From NCBI GenBank assembly GCA_023134935.1, contig JAGLUD010000286.1, forward strand, positions 1-15,593: DNA of 15,593 bases, read 5' to 3'. Position 1 is the stretch's first letter. Every line of letters begins with the position of its first letter. This document shows, piece by piece, positions 1 through 6,785 of the stretch. Made by a program: the position numbers and the translations under genes. Under the pieces are notes generated by a model, which saw only the letters and a program-made list of their open reading frames with translations, was not told the origin of the DNA and searched no databases. This stretch comes from Paracoccaceae bacterium. Lineage in GTDB: Bacteria; Pseudomonadota; Alphaproteobacteria; Rhodobacterales; Rhodobacteraceae.

Positions 1-2101
1 TTGTAACATCAATTGGCGGGCTTTCGGTAATCGTCGGAAAACGATAGTTCATCAGACTCGCGTGGGCTGGTAAACCATCTTGATAGACGGTTTCCTCGCA
101 CAATCCCTGTCCCATTCCCATCCACACCGAACCTTCAATCTGACCCTCAACCGCGAGGGGATTGATCGCAAAGCCACAATCAAGTGCGGCCCAGACCTTA
201 TCGACGCTGATCTGGCCGGTATCCTGATCTACGGTGACCTCGACAACCTGTGCAGCATAGGAAAACCCCATCGTGGAACCGACCGCGCCACCCCGATGTT
301 TGCCACCTTGTGCCTCGATAGGGGTGGTGAAAGTTCCTTTGACGGTGATGGTGCCTTCTTCGGCGAGTGCTGCTATTGCGACGTCTTGGAAAGAAAGCAC
401 GGATTGTTCTGCACCGCGAACGAAAAAGGTTTCGCGTTCACATTCGATAAGGTCGGGTTCAACATCAAGTTTCTTCGCGGCAGCGGCAACCAGATTGGCA
501 AGCAGTGCCTTGGCGGCCTCAATTGCAGCGTTGCCAACCATGAAAGTAACGCGACTGGAATATGAGCCGTTATCTTTTGGCGTAATCACACTGTCGTTCG
601 TCACTACGCGCACGCGGTTTAAGTCGATACTTAGAACTTCGGATGCGGCAAGCGCGACGATTGTGGTGGAACCCTGTCCAATGTCGGATGCACCCGTCAG
701 AACCGTAACCGACCCGTCAAAATCCAGTTTCATCGATACAACAGCGTGTGGTTCCCCAGTCCAGTGCACCGGTTTGGCGGCACCCGAAACATAATGAGAG
801 CATGCCATTCCAAGGCCTTTGCCCGGCGCGAGTTTCCCACGCCGTTCAGCCCACCCCGATTTTTCTTCGACTTTGTCCAGACACTCATCCAGCCCGTAGG
901 AATTGATCATCAGGCCATTGTCAGTGAACATCGGTGCATTCAACAGGTTCGCGCGGCGCACAGCGAATGGATCCAAGTCCAGTTCGCGCGCCATTCGATC
1001 CAGCAGGCACTCAAACACATGACGTACATCAACTGTGCCGTGACCGCGCATCGCCCCGCACGGTGGCGTGTTGGTGTAAACGCGGTAACCATCATATTTG
1101 ACCGTAGGCACTTTGTAGATGCCGTGTAGCAAGGCACCTGCGTAAAGAATGGTAACCAGACCATAGCCCGCATAGGCACCGCCAGCCATTACGACTTCGC
1201 AATCCACTGCGGTAATTTCACCGGATTTGGTCAGGCCGAGTTTCAGTTTCACCTGTGTTTGTGGGCGACCCCGATGGGTTAGGAAACTCTCTTCACGTGT
1301 CAGCGTCATCATTACTTTGCCGCCAGCCTTACGTGCCAACAGCGCCGCGATGATTTCAAAGTTAAGTGTTTCGGTTCGCGCGCCGAAGCCACCACCAACA
1401 AATGGTTTAACCACGCGTACGCGTGAAGTGTCCATGTCCAGACAGCGCGCCAAGGTTAAATGGACGTAAAATGGAACTTGTGAGACTGTATGTAGTGTTA
1501 ACCGTTTGCGCTCGGGGTCGTATTCGGCAAGGGCGGCGTGCGGTTCCATCTGCGCATGGTTGATTTCGGCACAGTCAAAAACTTCTTCTGTGATTAGGTC
1601 GGCCTTATCAAAACTAGCATCAACATCACCAAAGGTGTGATGCACATCGCGTTCCAAATTCCCCGGTTTATTGTCATGTAGTTGCGGGGCATCCAGCGCG
1701 CGCGATTCAGGTGCGGTGTGCACGGCAGGTAGTTCGTCGATCTCAACGTTGATAAGTGCCAGCGCTTGTTCCGCAATTTCGGTGCTTATTGCTGCTACAG
1801 CAGCGATTGGTTCACCGCGATAACGTACGCGGTCACGCGCCATTGGGTATTCGTTCATCGCAATGGGTATAACGCCGTAAGTTTTGTCACAGTCATCGCC
1901 TGTTACGACAGCCACAACACCTTCGAGTGCTTCGGCGCGGCTTGTGTCAATGTGCCGGATTTCACCGTGGCTGACGGGTGAGCGTAAAATGCGGCCTTGA
2001 AGTGCGCTGCGGTCAATCAAGTCTGCTGTATATAGCGCTTTGCCTGTAACTTTTTCGATACCGTCAATTAGCGGGACCGGCTTGCCAACTACTTTGTTCA
2101 T
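1..2101 (-). CDS. hcrA: 4-hydroxybenzoyl-CoA reductase-type molybdopterin subunit (alpha), 3' partial
   Basis: Large catalytic subunit of a xanthine oxidase-family molybdenum hydroxylase. It is best read as 4-hydroxybenzoyl-CoA reductase, which removes the para-hydroxyl of 4-hydroxybenzoyl-CoA to give benzoyl-CoA in the cytoplasm using reduced ferredoxin. The first 700 residues are present; the frame is open to the left edge. Seen: N-terminal hammerhead-like domain (about 10-130), the molybdopterin motif GGGFGAR at 236-242, GAMRGHG at 349-355 (the family's conserved Arg loop) and DIGQGS further on. The family's usual length is about 770 residues, so about 70 C-terminal residues, including the expected active-site Glu, lie outside. 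The ATG overlaps the hcrC stop as ATGA (2098-2101), so the two are co-translated. Gene order small-then-large matches R. palustris hbaBC; the FAD/4Fe-4S beta subunit should follow beyond position 1. Substrate is assigned from context: other hydroxylases of this family (xanthine, aldehyde, quinoline) share these motifs. Confidence 0.8.
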   Translation of the reverse strand, partial: MNKVVGKPVPLIDGIEKVTGKALYTADLIDRSALQGRILRSPVSHGEIRHIDTSRAEALEGVVAVVTGDDCDKTYGVIPIAMNEYPMARDRVRYRGEPIAAVAAISTEIAEQALALINVEIDELPAVHTAPESRALDAPQLHDNKPGNLERDVHHTFGDVDASFDKADLITEEVFDCAEINHAQMEPHAALAEYDPERKRLTLHTVSQVPFYVHLTLARCLDMDTSRVRVVKPFVGGGFGARTETLNFEIIAALLARKAGGKVMMTLTREESFLTHRGRPQTQVKLKLGLTKSGEITAVDCEVVMAGGAYAGYGLVTILYAGALLHGIYKVPTVKYDGYRVYTNTPPCGAMRGHGTVDVRHVFECLLDRMARELDLDPFAVRRANLLNAPMFTDNGLMINSYGLDECLDKVEEKSGWAERRGKLAPGKGLGMACSHYVSGAAKPVHWTGEPHAVVSMKLDFDGSVTVLTGASDIGQGSTTIVALAASEVLSIDLNRVRVVTNDSVITPKDNGSYSSRVTFMVGNAAIEAAKALLANLVAAAAKKLDVEPDLIECERETFFVRGAEQSVLSFQDVAIAALAEEGTITVKGTFTTPIEAQGGKHRGGAVGSTMGFSYAAQVVEVTVDQDTGQISVDKVWAALDCGFAINPLAVEGQIEGSVWMGMGQGLCEETVYQDGLPAHASLMNYRFPTITESPPIDVT

Positions 2102-2565
2102 TGCACCGCCTCCGCTGCTACTTGTACTGAGCGGATGATTTTAACGTAGCCAGTACACCGGCAAAGGTTACCACCTAGGGCTTCTTTGATCTGGTCCTCA
2201 TTAGGGTCGGAGTTTTCACGCAAAAGCCCTTCGGCGGTCATGATCATTCCCGGTGTGCAAAATCCACACTGTGCGCCCAAATTTTCATGAAACGCCCGTT
2301 GCAATGCGGAAAGGACACCATTTCTGGCTTGCCCTTCAATGGTTTCAATACTGGCCCCTTCTACCGAAGCTGCAAGCGTGATACACGACAGGCGAGGACG
2401 TCCGTTCACCAGCACGGTGCAGGCACCGCACTCTCCTCCGTCACAACCCTTTTTTGCACCGGTCAATCCAAGTTGTTCACGTAGGAGGTCGATTAAAAGC
2501 TGGTTGTCCGAGACTACATCTTCGATCTGGTTTCCATTGACTTTTAGGCTGACAAGCCTCTTCAT
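2098..2565 (-). CDS. hcrC: 4-hydroxybenzoyl-CoA reductase-type [2Fe-2S] subunit (gamma)
   Basis: Small electron-transfer subunit of the molybdenum hydroxylase, carrying two [2Fe-2S] clusters. The 155-residue product has the plant-type cluster ligands Cys41, Cys46, Cys49 and Cys61 ([11 protein letters not shown] and the following Cys) and the second helical-domain cluster Cys100, Cys103, Cys135 and Cys137 (CGFC and CRC). Length is close to the roughly 160 residues usual for HcrC/HbaB. The frame is open upstream to an ATG at 2616, but the internal ATG at 2565 is chosen. It is preceded by a purine-rich ribosome site (GGAGAGGTGG), and the protein then begins directly at the family's N-terminus ([11 protein letters not shown]). 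Starting at 2616 would run through the divergent promoter and the predicted operator. It ends in an ATGA overlap with hcrA. Its promoter faces the GNAT gene across 82 nt. Confidence 0.88.
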   Translation of the reverse strand: MKRLVSLKVNGNQIEDVVSDNQLLIDLLREQLGLTGAKKGCDGGECGACTVLVNGRPRLSCITLAASVEGASIETIEGQARNGVLSALQRAFHENLGAQCGFCTPGMIMTAEGLLRENSDPNEDQIKEALGGNLCRCTGYVKIIRSVQVAAEAVQ

Positions 2566-2570
2566 ATGCG

Positions 2571-2580
2571 CCACCTCTCC
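2571..2580 (-). promoter_or_regulatory. Ribosome binding site deciding the hcrC start
   Basis: Read on the minus strand the bases are GGAGAGGTGG, five bases before the ATG at 2565. This strong purine tract is the reason for rejecting the in-frame ATG at 2616, which would add 17 residues. Confidence 0.7.
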
Positions 2581-2601
2581 GGTTTCTTGACTTCTATAGT
2601 G

Positions 2602-2621
2602 ATAAAACGGTACCATAATAC
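2602..2621. promoter_or_regulatory. Predicted operator 1 (GTAC-centred 20-mer) between hcrC and the GNAT gene
   Basis: The bases are ATAAAACGGTACCATAATAC. The core GGTACC is a perfect palindrome and 12 of 20 positions are self-symmetric. It matches operator 3 (read on the opposite strand) at 16 of 20 positions. The centre lies about 47 nt before the hcrC ATG and 36 nt before the GNAT ATG, so one protein bound here could control both directions. For the GNAT gene, a possible -35 (TTGACT, 2587-2592) with an 18-nt spacer puts a weak -10 (TACCAT, 2611-2616) inside the site, which fits repression by occlusion. The binding protein is inferred to be the Rrf2 regulator encoded at 3179-3619. Confidence 0.55.
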
Positions 2622-2647
2622 TTTAAATAAGGAAATGATATATAAAG

Positions 2648-3142
2648 ATGGTTGAATTCGCTGCAAAAACTGCACCTGAGTTGGAATTATTGATCCGCAA
2701 AGTAACGATCGATGATCTTGATCTTGTTAATGATTTGGATGCTCGAATCACAGGAGTCGATAAGCGTGAGTATTGGCGCGACATGATCGATCGTGTAGCT
2801 ACACGCCGTGCGGGCGAACGGTTTTTCCTTATTGCCAAACCTTGCAACGACACAGTTAAGTGCCCTGCGCTGGGCATAATAATCGGTGAAATCCGTGGAT
2901 GGGAGTTTGGCTCAGACCCTTGTGGTTGGATATTTGCAGCAAGCGTAGACTTGGATTACCGAGAACAGGGAATAGGGGAGCAGATGTTCAAAGCTATCTG
3001 CGAAGAATTCCGCGCCGTTGGAACGGAAACGGTACGCACAATGGTTCGGCGTGATGACCAGATAAACATGTCTTTTTTCCGCTCGGAGGGAATGTCAGCC
3101 GGGCCATATACGCAACTTGAAATAAATTTGAACGAGCGATAG
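2648..3142 (+). CDS. badL: GNAT-family N-acetyltransferase, BadL-like
   Basis: 164-residue Gcn5-related N-acetyltransferase. The acetyl-CoA pyrophosphate loop is visible as YREQGIGE at 104-111, preceded by the beta-strand around residues 94-102. A motif-B region (NMSFFRSEGM, 140-149) follows. The gene is followed after 36 nt by an Rrf2 regulator on the same strand. In Rhodopseudomonas palustris the same pair exists as badL-badM: BadL acetylates aminobenzoates, and the acetamidobenzoate products release BadM from DNA. Here the identity rests on family, neighbour and pathway context, not on a sequence comparison. The ribosome site is unremarkable: AAGGA lies 14 nt before the ATG, farther than ideal, but an in-frame stop (2636-2638) excludes an upstream start. 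It could instead acetylate a protein or another small amine. Confidence 0.68.
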   Translation: MVEFAAKTAPELELLIRKVTIDDLDLVNDLDARITGVDKREYWRDMIDRVATRRAGERFFLIAKPCNDTVKCPALGIIIGEIRGWEFGSDPCGWIFAASVDLDYREQGIGEQMFKAICEEFRAVGTETVRTMVRRDDQINMSFFRSEGMSAGPYTQLEINLNER

Positions 3143-3178
3143 ACCACGTAGACCAGATCGTCACGAAAAGGAAATAAC

Positions 3179-3619
3179 GTGCAAAAATCAAGCAGACTAG
3201 CCATTTTCGCGCTGATTGAATTGGCATCGAACCCTGATAGGCAGATATCAACCGCTGAAATCGGTGATAAATATCGCGTTTCCTCGCACCATCTTGCCAA
3301 AGTAATGTTAACCCTTGGGCGGGCTGGTTTAGTTCAGTCAATTCGCGGGGTTGGTGGCGGCTATAGTTTTACAGGTAACGCAAAACGCACCACGCTGCAG
3401 GACGTAATTAGCTTGTTCGAAGACACGACCGTTACGTGCAAACTTCCGGACCCGTCAATTGCGACGAGTGCTGAATGGGAAATGTTCAACATCTCAAAAG
3501 AGATCAACGATATTTCTGTATCTACTCACCGGTCGATAACGTTGTCCACGATGCTAAAGCATATTGAACGGCGAGATCAGATAAGAGCGCGAAAAGCATC
3601 AGAAGCGGCAAACGCTTAG
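3179..3619 (+). CDS. badM: Rrf2-family transcriptional regulator, BadM-like
   Basis: 146-residue Rrf2 regulator with an N-terminal winged helix. The recognition-helix region is about residues 25-50 and the Rrf2 wing motif GVGGGYSF is at 57-64. The start is a GTG, supported by AAAGGA about 7 nt upstream. Only one cysteine is present (Cys87), so the three-Cys Fe-S site of IscR/NsrR-type members is absent and a small-molecule or redox-independent signal is more likely. In R. palustris, BadM is an Rrf2 repressor of anaerobic benzoate genes. Position within the cluster, co-transcription with the GNAT gene and three similar palindromes in all three promoter gaps point to it as the local regulator. 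It ends 31 nt before the convergent SDR gene, and no convincing terminator lies between them. Confidence 0.8.
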   Translation: MQKSSRLAIFALIELASNPDRQISTAEIGDKYRVSSHHLAKVMLTLGRAGLVQSIRGVGGGYSFTGNAKRTTLQDVISLFEDTTVTCKLPDPSIATSAEWEMFNISKEINDISVSTHRSITLSTMLKHIERRDQIRARKASEAANA

Positions 3620-3650
3620 TCGTCTGTCGCTCGCCGCCGATTTGGCCCGA

Positions 3651-4562
3651 TTAAACCGGATCCCATGAAAAAATGTCAGCCGTTTTATCCAGCGGATAAA
3701 AATCCGGTTTCATTGCCGGGAACGCGTGATCAAGCAAAAGATCTGGCGTCCAACCCTCACTTCGCTGCATTCCGCGTATTGGACGTGACTGCCCCATAAG
3801 GAATATCTCGTTATTGCGGGCTGTGAAAATTTGACCGGTAACGTCGGGCGCTGCAGCCAGCGCCGTCGCCAGAACCGCAACTTTGTCAGGTGTCATTTGT
3901 CGTAATTTCTCAACTCGTGCCGCCTGTTCCGGCGAGGTAATTGGAATGCTTTCAGTCATTCTGCTCCATGCAAATGGTGCTATACAATTTGAACGAACGT
4001 TGTAGCGGCCCATATCAAGCGCGATGGATTTTGAAAGGCCGACGATACCCAGTTTGGCAGACATGTAGTTGGCCTGACCAATGTTACCGATTAGCCCAGA
4101 GGTCGAAGTCATATGAACAAAACATCCCGATCCTTGTGCACGGAAAATATCAGCTGCATTCCGGCTGGTGTTAAATGCTCCCTTCAAGTGAACAGATATT
4201 ACCAGATCAAAATCTTGTTCGGTCATCTTGTGAAAAATCACGTCTCGCAAATTTCCAGCGTTGTTTACAACGATATCTAAACCGCCAAATGTATCGACTG
4301 CCTGTTCGACCATTCCTTTGGCTGCTTTGAAATCGACGACCGAATCCAGATTTACAGCTGCCTCGCCACCAGCATCCCTTATCTCTTGCACCACACTTTG
4401 AGCAGGACCTTGGTCAGCGCCGTCTCCGTTACCTTCGGTGCCTAGATCGTTAACAATCACTTTGGCACCACGATTTGCCATCATCAGCGCGATATCTCGG
4501 CCAACGCCACGTCCCGCACCGGTGACAAGTGCGACTTTTCCTTCAAGTATCCGGTTTACCAC
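3651..4562 (-). CDS. Short-chain dehydrogenase/reductase, MFE-2/hydroxyacyl-CoA dehydrogenase type
   Basis: 303-residue SDR oxidoreductase. Seen: Rossmann motif TGAGRGVG at 14-21, Asp39 at the end of the second strand (favours NAD over NADP), NNAG at 100-103, Ser153 and the catalytic Tyr166-x3-Lys170 (YMSAK). It is about 50 residues longer than a minimal SDR. The extra C-terminal part (about 230-303) and the NDLGTEGNGDG insertion after strand 2 resemble the dehydrogenase domain of multifunctional beta-oxidation enzyme 2, so a 3-hydroxyacyl-CoA substrate is plausible. The start is GTG with GAGGGG eight bases upstream. It is transcribed divergently from the benzoate-CoA ligase across 105 nt containing operator 2, suggesting co-regulation. 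No step of the pad route known to me needs it. It could serve beta-oxidation of phenylpropanoid side chains or oxidation of a hydroxylated intermediate; the substrate is unknown. Confidence 0.8.
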   Translation of the reverse strand: MVNRILEGKVALVTGAGRGVGRDIALMMANRGAKVIVNDLGTEGNGDGADQGPAQSVVQEIRDAGGEAAVNLDSVVDFKAAKGMVEQAVDTFGGLDIVVNNAGNLRDVIFHKMTEQDFDLVISVHLKGAFNTSRNAADIFRAQGSGCFVHMTSTSGLIGNIGQANYMSAKLGIVGLSKSIALDMGRYNVRSNCIAPFAWSRMTESIPITSPEQAARVEKLRQMTPDKVAVLATALAAAPDVTGQIFTARNNEIFLMGQSRPIRGMQRSEGWTPDLLLDHAFPAMKPDFYPLDKTADIFSWDPV

Positions 4563-4570
4563 GATTTGGT

Positions 4571-4576
4571 CCCCTC
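4571..4576 (-). promoter_or_regulatory. Ribosome binding site supporting the GTG start of the SDR gene
   Basis: On the minus strand the bases are GAGGGG, eight bases before the GTG at 4562. Confidence 0.6.
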
Positions 4577-4610
4577 AAATTATTGTCTGTTTACTTATTC
4601 GTTGAATTAC

Positions 4611-4630
4611 GCATACTAGTACTACAATAC
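4611..4630. promoter_or_regulatory. Predicted operator 2 between the SDR gene and the benzoate-CoA ligase
   Basis: The bases are GCATACTAGTACTACAATAC, with a perfect 8-bp palindromic core TAGTACTA. It agrees with the inverted operator 3 at 14 of 20 positions and keeps the invariant GTAC centre and the ATAC end. The centre is about 47 nt before the ligase ATG and 58 nt before the SDR GTG. A -10-like TACAAT (4623-4628) overlaps the site; the best -35-like hexamer (TTGAAT, 4602-4607) is only 15 nt away, so the core promoter for the ligase is not certain. Confidence 0.5.
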
Positions 4631-4667
4631 CTTTAATGGCAATGGAAGTAGTAGAAAGTCGTTTAAT

Positions 4668-6203
4668 ATGGACAAACCCGGGGACTATAACGCGGTCGAT
4701 GCATTGCTTGATGCGAACGTCGCAAAGGGCTTTGGAGATAAGCCGGCTTTTGTTGATCCAGCGCGCACGTTAACCTATGGCGAACTTCAGGTGGCCTCTA
4801 ACCAAGTCGCAAATATGCTTTGTGGTCTGGAAATACGCCGCGAGGGTAGGGTTGCTGTTTTAATGTACGATACGGTCGACTACCCCTGTGTTTTCTGGGG
4901 GGCAATTCGTGCCGGAATTGTTCCAGTTTGCATTAATACGCTGCTGAAGACTGATAATTACGCCTATATGCTGGCCGACAGTCGGGTCGAGGCGTTGATC
5001 ATATCTGCACCGCTTCTGGAAATTGTCAGACCGCTTTTAAAAGATATGCCACTTCTCAAACATATTATCGTTTCAGGCGGTGATGGAAGTGAATACTCGG
5101 ATCTTAACGACTTGATGGAACAGGCATCGGACGAGTTCGAAACCATTGCAACTTCAGGCGATGAGACTGCTTTCTGGCTTTATTCGTCGGGGTCAACTGG
5201 CGCGCCAAAAGGGGTGCGCCACGTTCATACAAGTATGGAATATGTGGCCAGTAATTACGGGAAGGAAATTATAGGCATCCAGCACGACGATGTCTGTTTT
5301 TCCGCGGCAAAACTCTTTTTCGCTTATGGGTTGGGGGCATCCATGGCTATCCCAATGTCGGTAGGCGCAACCACGATTTTGCTGCCCGAACGACCAACGC
5401 CCGAGGCAGTCTTGAACCTGTTTGGCATCTATAATCCAACATTATTTTTCGGTGTACCCACGCTTTATACGGCGATGCTGGCGAGTCCGGATTGTAAACT
5501 TGAAAACAGCTCGAACCGGTTACGTTTGTGCATTTCGGCTGGTGAGGCTCTTCCAGCGGAAATCGGTCGTTGCTGGGAAAAAACGATGGAGACCGAGATT
5601 ATCGACGGTATTGGTTCTACCGAAATGCTGCATGTATTTCTGTCAAACCGCCCAGGTGAAGTCCGGTACGGTTCATCGGGGCGCGAAATTACGGGCTACA
5701 AACTACGACTTGCCGATGAAGACGGGCATTCAGTGCGGGATGGCGATTTAGGAGAGCTTCTTGTTTCCGGTGGGTCCGCCGGTGATGGATACTGGAACCA
5801 GCGTGCTAAATCGCGCGCCACATTCGCTGGTATGTGGGTGCATACTGGCGACAAGTATACGCGCGACGCCGAAGGTTATTACTATTACTGCGGGCGTACG
5901 GACGACATGTTCAAGGTCTCGGGGCGGTGGGTATCACCGTTCGAAATTGAACAAGCTTTGAGTGTTCACCCGGCAGTTCTAGAAGCTGCTGTTGTCGCCC
6001 AAGAGGATGACCAAGGGTTGGTAAAGCCCAAAGCGTATGTGGTGTTGAACGAAGGTGTCTGCTCTGACGGCTTATATGAAGAACTGAAAGAGCACGTCAA
6101 AAAGGAAGCCGGACTTTGGAAGTATCCACGTTGGGTCGATTTCGTTGACGACTTACCCAAGACGGCAACTGGGAAAATACAACGCTTCAAGTTGCGGGCG
6201 TAG
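4668..6203 (+). CDS. bclA: Benzoate-CoA ligase (AMP-forming)
   Basis: 511-residue ANL-superfamily acyl-CoA synthetase that activates benzoate (possibly also 4-hydroxybenzoate) with ATP and CoA in the cytoplasm. Seen: phosphate-binding loop YSSGSTGAPKGV at 172-183, the aromatic-acid-ligase motif GIGSTEMLH at 314-322, TGDKY at 393-397, the hinge region KVSGRWVSPFEIE at 416-428 and the catalytic C-terminal lysine Lys503 in PKTATGKIQR. The GIGSTEMLH and YYYYCGRTDDMFKVSGRW stretches are characteristic of the BclA/BadA group rather than of phenylacetate-CoA ligases. The N-terminus (NAVDALLDANV) fits the family start. The ribosome site is weak (AGAAAG about nine bases upstream). It heads the operon with the phenylglyoxylate oxidoreductase genes, 33 nt before padE. 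The substrate is not proven by the motifs; 4-hydroxybenzoate-CoA ligases are close relatives. Confidence 0.86.
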   Translation: MDKPGDYNAVDALLDANVAKGFGDKPAFVDPARTLTYGELQVASNQVANMLCGLEIRREGRVAVLMYDTVDYPCVFWGAIRAGIVPVCINTLLKTDNYAYMLADSRVEALIISAPLLEIVRPLLKDMPLLKHIIVSGGDGSEYSDLNDLMEQASDEFETIATSGDETAFWLYSSGSTGAPKGVRHVHTSMEYVASNYGKEIIGIQHDDVCFSAAKLFFAYGLGASMAIPMSVGATTILLPERPTPEAVLNLFGIYNPTLFFGVPTLYTAMLASPDCKLENSSNRLRLCISAGEALPAEIGRCWEKTMETEIIDGIGSTEMLHVFLSNRPGEVRYGSSGREITGYKLRLADEDGHSVRDGDLGELLVSGGSAGDGYWNQRAKSRATFAGMWVHTGDKYTRDAEGYYYYCGRTDDMFKVSGRWVSPFEIEQALSVHPAVLEAAVVAQEDDQGLVKPKAYVVLNEGVCSDGLYEELKEHVKKEAGLWKYPRWVDFVDDLPKTATGKIQRFKLRA

Positions 6204-6236
6204 ACTGATGACGAAATTAATTCCAAAGGTGAGTAA

Positions 6237-6785
6237 ATGCTTGAAATAGTGATTTTGGGTCGCGGAGGGCAGGGTGCCCAGACGGCAGGTAATCAGCTCG
6301 CAAAAGCGTTGTTTGCGCGCGGGCAGTTTGTTCAAACCTTTTCTACTTATGGCGGTGCGCGGCGCGGCACGCCGGTGACCGCGTCGCTTAGGGCTGACAA
6401 AAACCCAATCCGCCTACGGTGCGACATCACATCTGCCAATGCGATGCTTTGTTTCGACGATAGTTTGCTGAACGAAGGTTTTCTTGCGACAGGGGCTGAC
6501 GATGCACTAATTGTTGTGAATTCAGCGCAGCCGCCGGATGCTTTTAAGGCCTTCGGAAATCGCCGTATCATTCCTATCGACGGGCGTGAAATAGCGCGAC
6601 GAAATAACATGGGTAAGGTCGTGAATTCGGCTCTTCTGGGGGCGTTTGTCGCCTTGGTCGGACAGCCGGACATCGAGACCATGTGCGCGATTATTAAAGA
6701 CACTGCACCCGCCAAAGTTTCCGAAAATATTGCGGCATGCCGAGAGGCATATGGACTTGCCGCAAGCCAGCTGGAGGTTTCCTAA
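6237..6785 (+). CDS. padE: Phenylglyoxylate:acceptor oxidoreductase, gamma subunit
   Basis: 182-residue gamma-type subunit of the 2-oxoacid:acceptor oxidoreductase family, which with the other subunits oxidatively decarboxylates phenylglyoxylate with CoA to benzoyl-CoA and CO2. Seen: the family's opening motif GRGGQGAQTAG at residues 8-18 and YGGARRGTPVTASLR at 38-52. Length is typical of stand-alone gamma subunits. A strong ribosome site (AAAGGTGAG) precedes the ATG. The stop codon TAA shares its last base with the ATG of the next gene, indicating translational coupling. The substrate is assigned from the neighbouring padB-padCD-padJ genes; the motifs alone also fit pyruvate, oxoisovalerate or indolepyruvate enzymes. 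Confidence 0.82.
   Translation: MLEIVILGRGGQGAQTAGNQLAKALFARGQFVQTFSTYGGARRGTPVTASLRADKNPIRLRCDITSANAMLCFDDSLLNEGFLATGADDALIVVNSAQPPDAFKAFGNRRIIPIDGREIARRNNMGKVVNSALLGAFVALVGQPDIETMCAIIKDTAPAKVSENIAACREAYGLAASQLEVS
6773..6777 (+). promoter_or_regulatory. Ribosome binding site deciding the start of the padH-padF fusion
   Basis: GGAGG lies inside the end of padE, seven bases before the ATG at 6785. An in-frame ATG at 6737, deeper within padE, lacks such a site. Confidence 0.7.

Noticed and set aside
80..1981. Several open frames on the plus strand (80-565, 273-794, 746-1129, 1227-1469, 1766-1981).
   Set aside because: All are antisense to the continuous 700-codon hcrA frame, which carries clear molybdopterin motifs; their translations are low-complexity or Cys/His/Phe-rich and show no domain.
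2566..2616. Upstream in-frame ATG at 2616 for hcrC, giving a 172-residue protein.
   Set aside because: It lies within the predicted operator and would place the promoter in the coding region; the ATG at 2565 has the strong ribosome site and matches the family N-terminus.
2956..3341. Two overlapping minus-strand open frames (2956-3300 and 2994-3341).
   Set aside because: They run antisense across the GNAT end and the Rrf2 start, both of which have strong family motifs; neither has a ribosome site or a recognisable fold.
3603..3617. Inverted repeat AAGCG-N5-CGCTT near the convergent ends of the Rrf2 and SDR genes, considered as a terminator.
   Set aside because: Only five base pairs, within the Rrf2 coding end and without a T-run on either strand.
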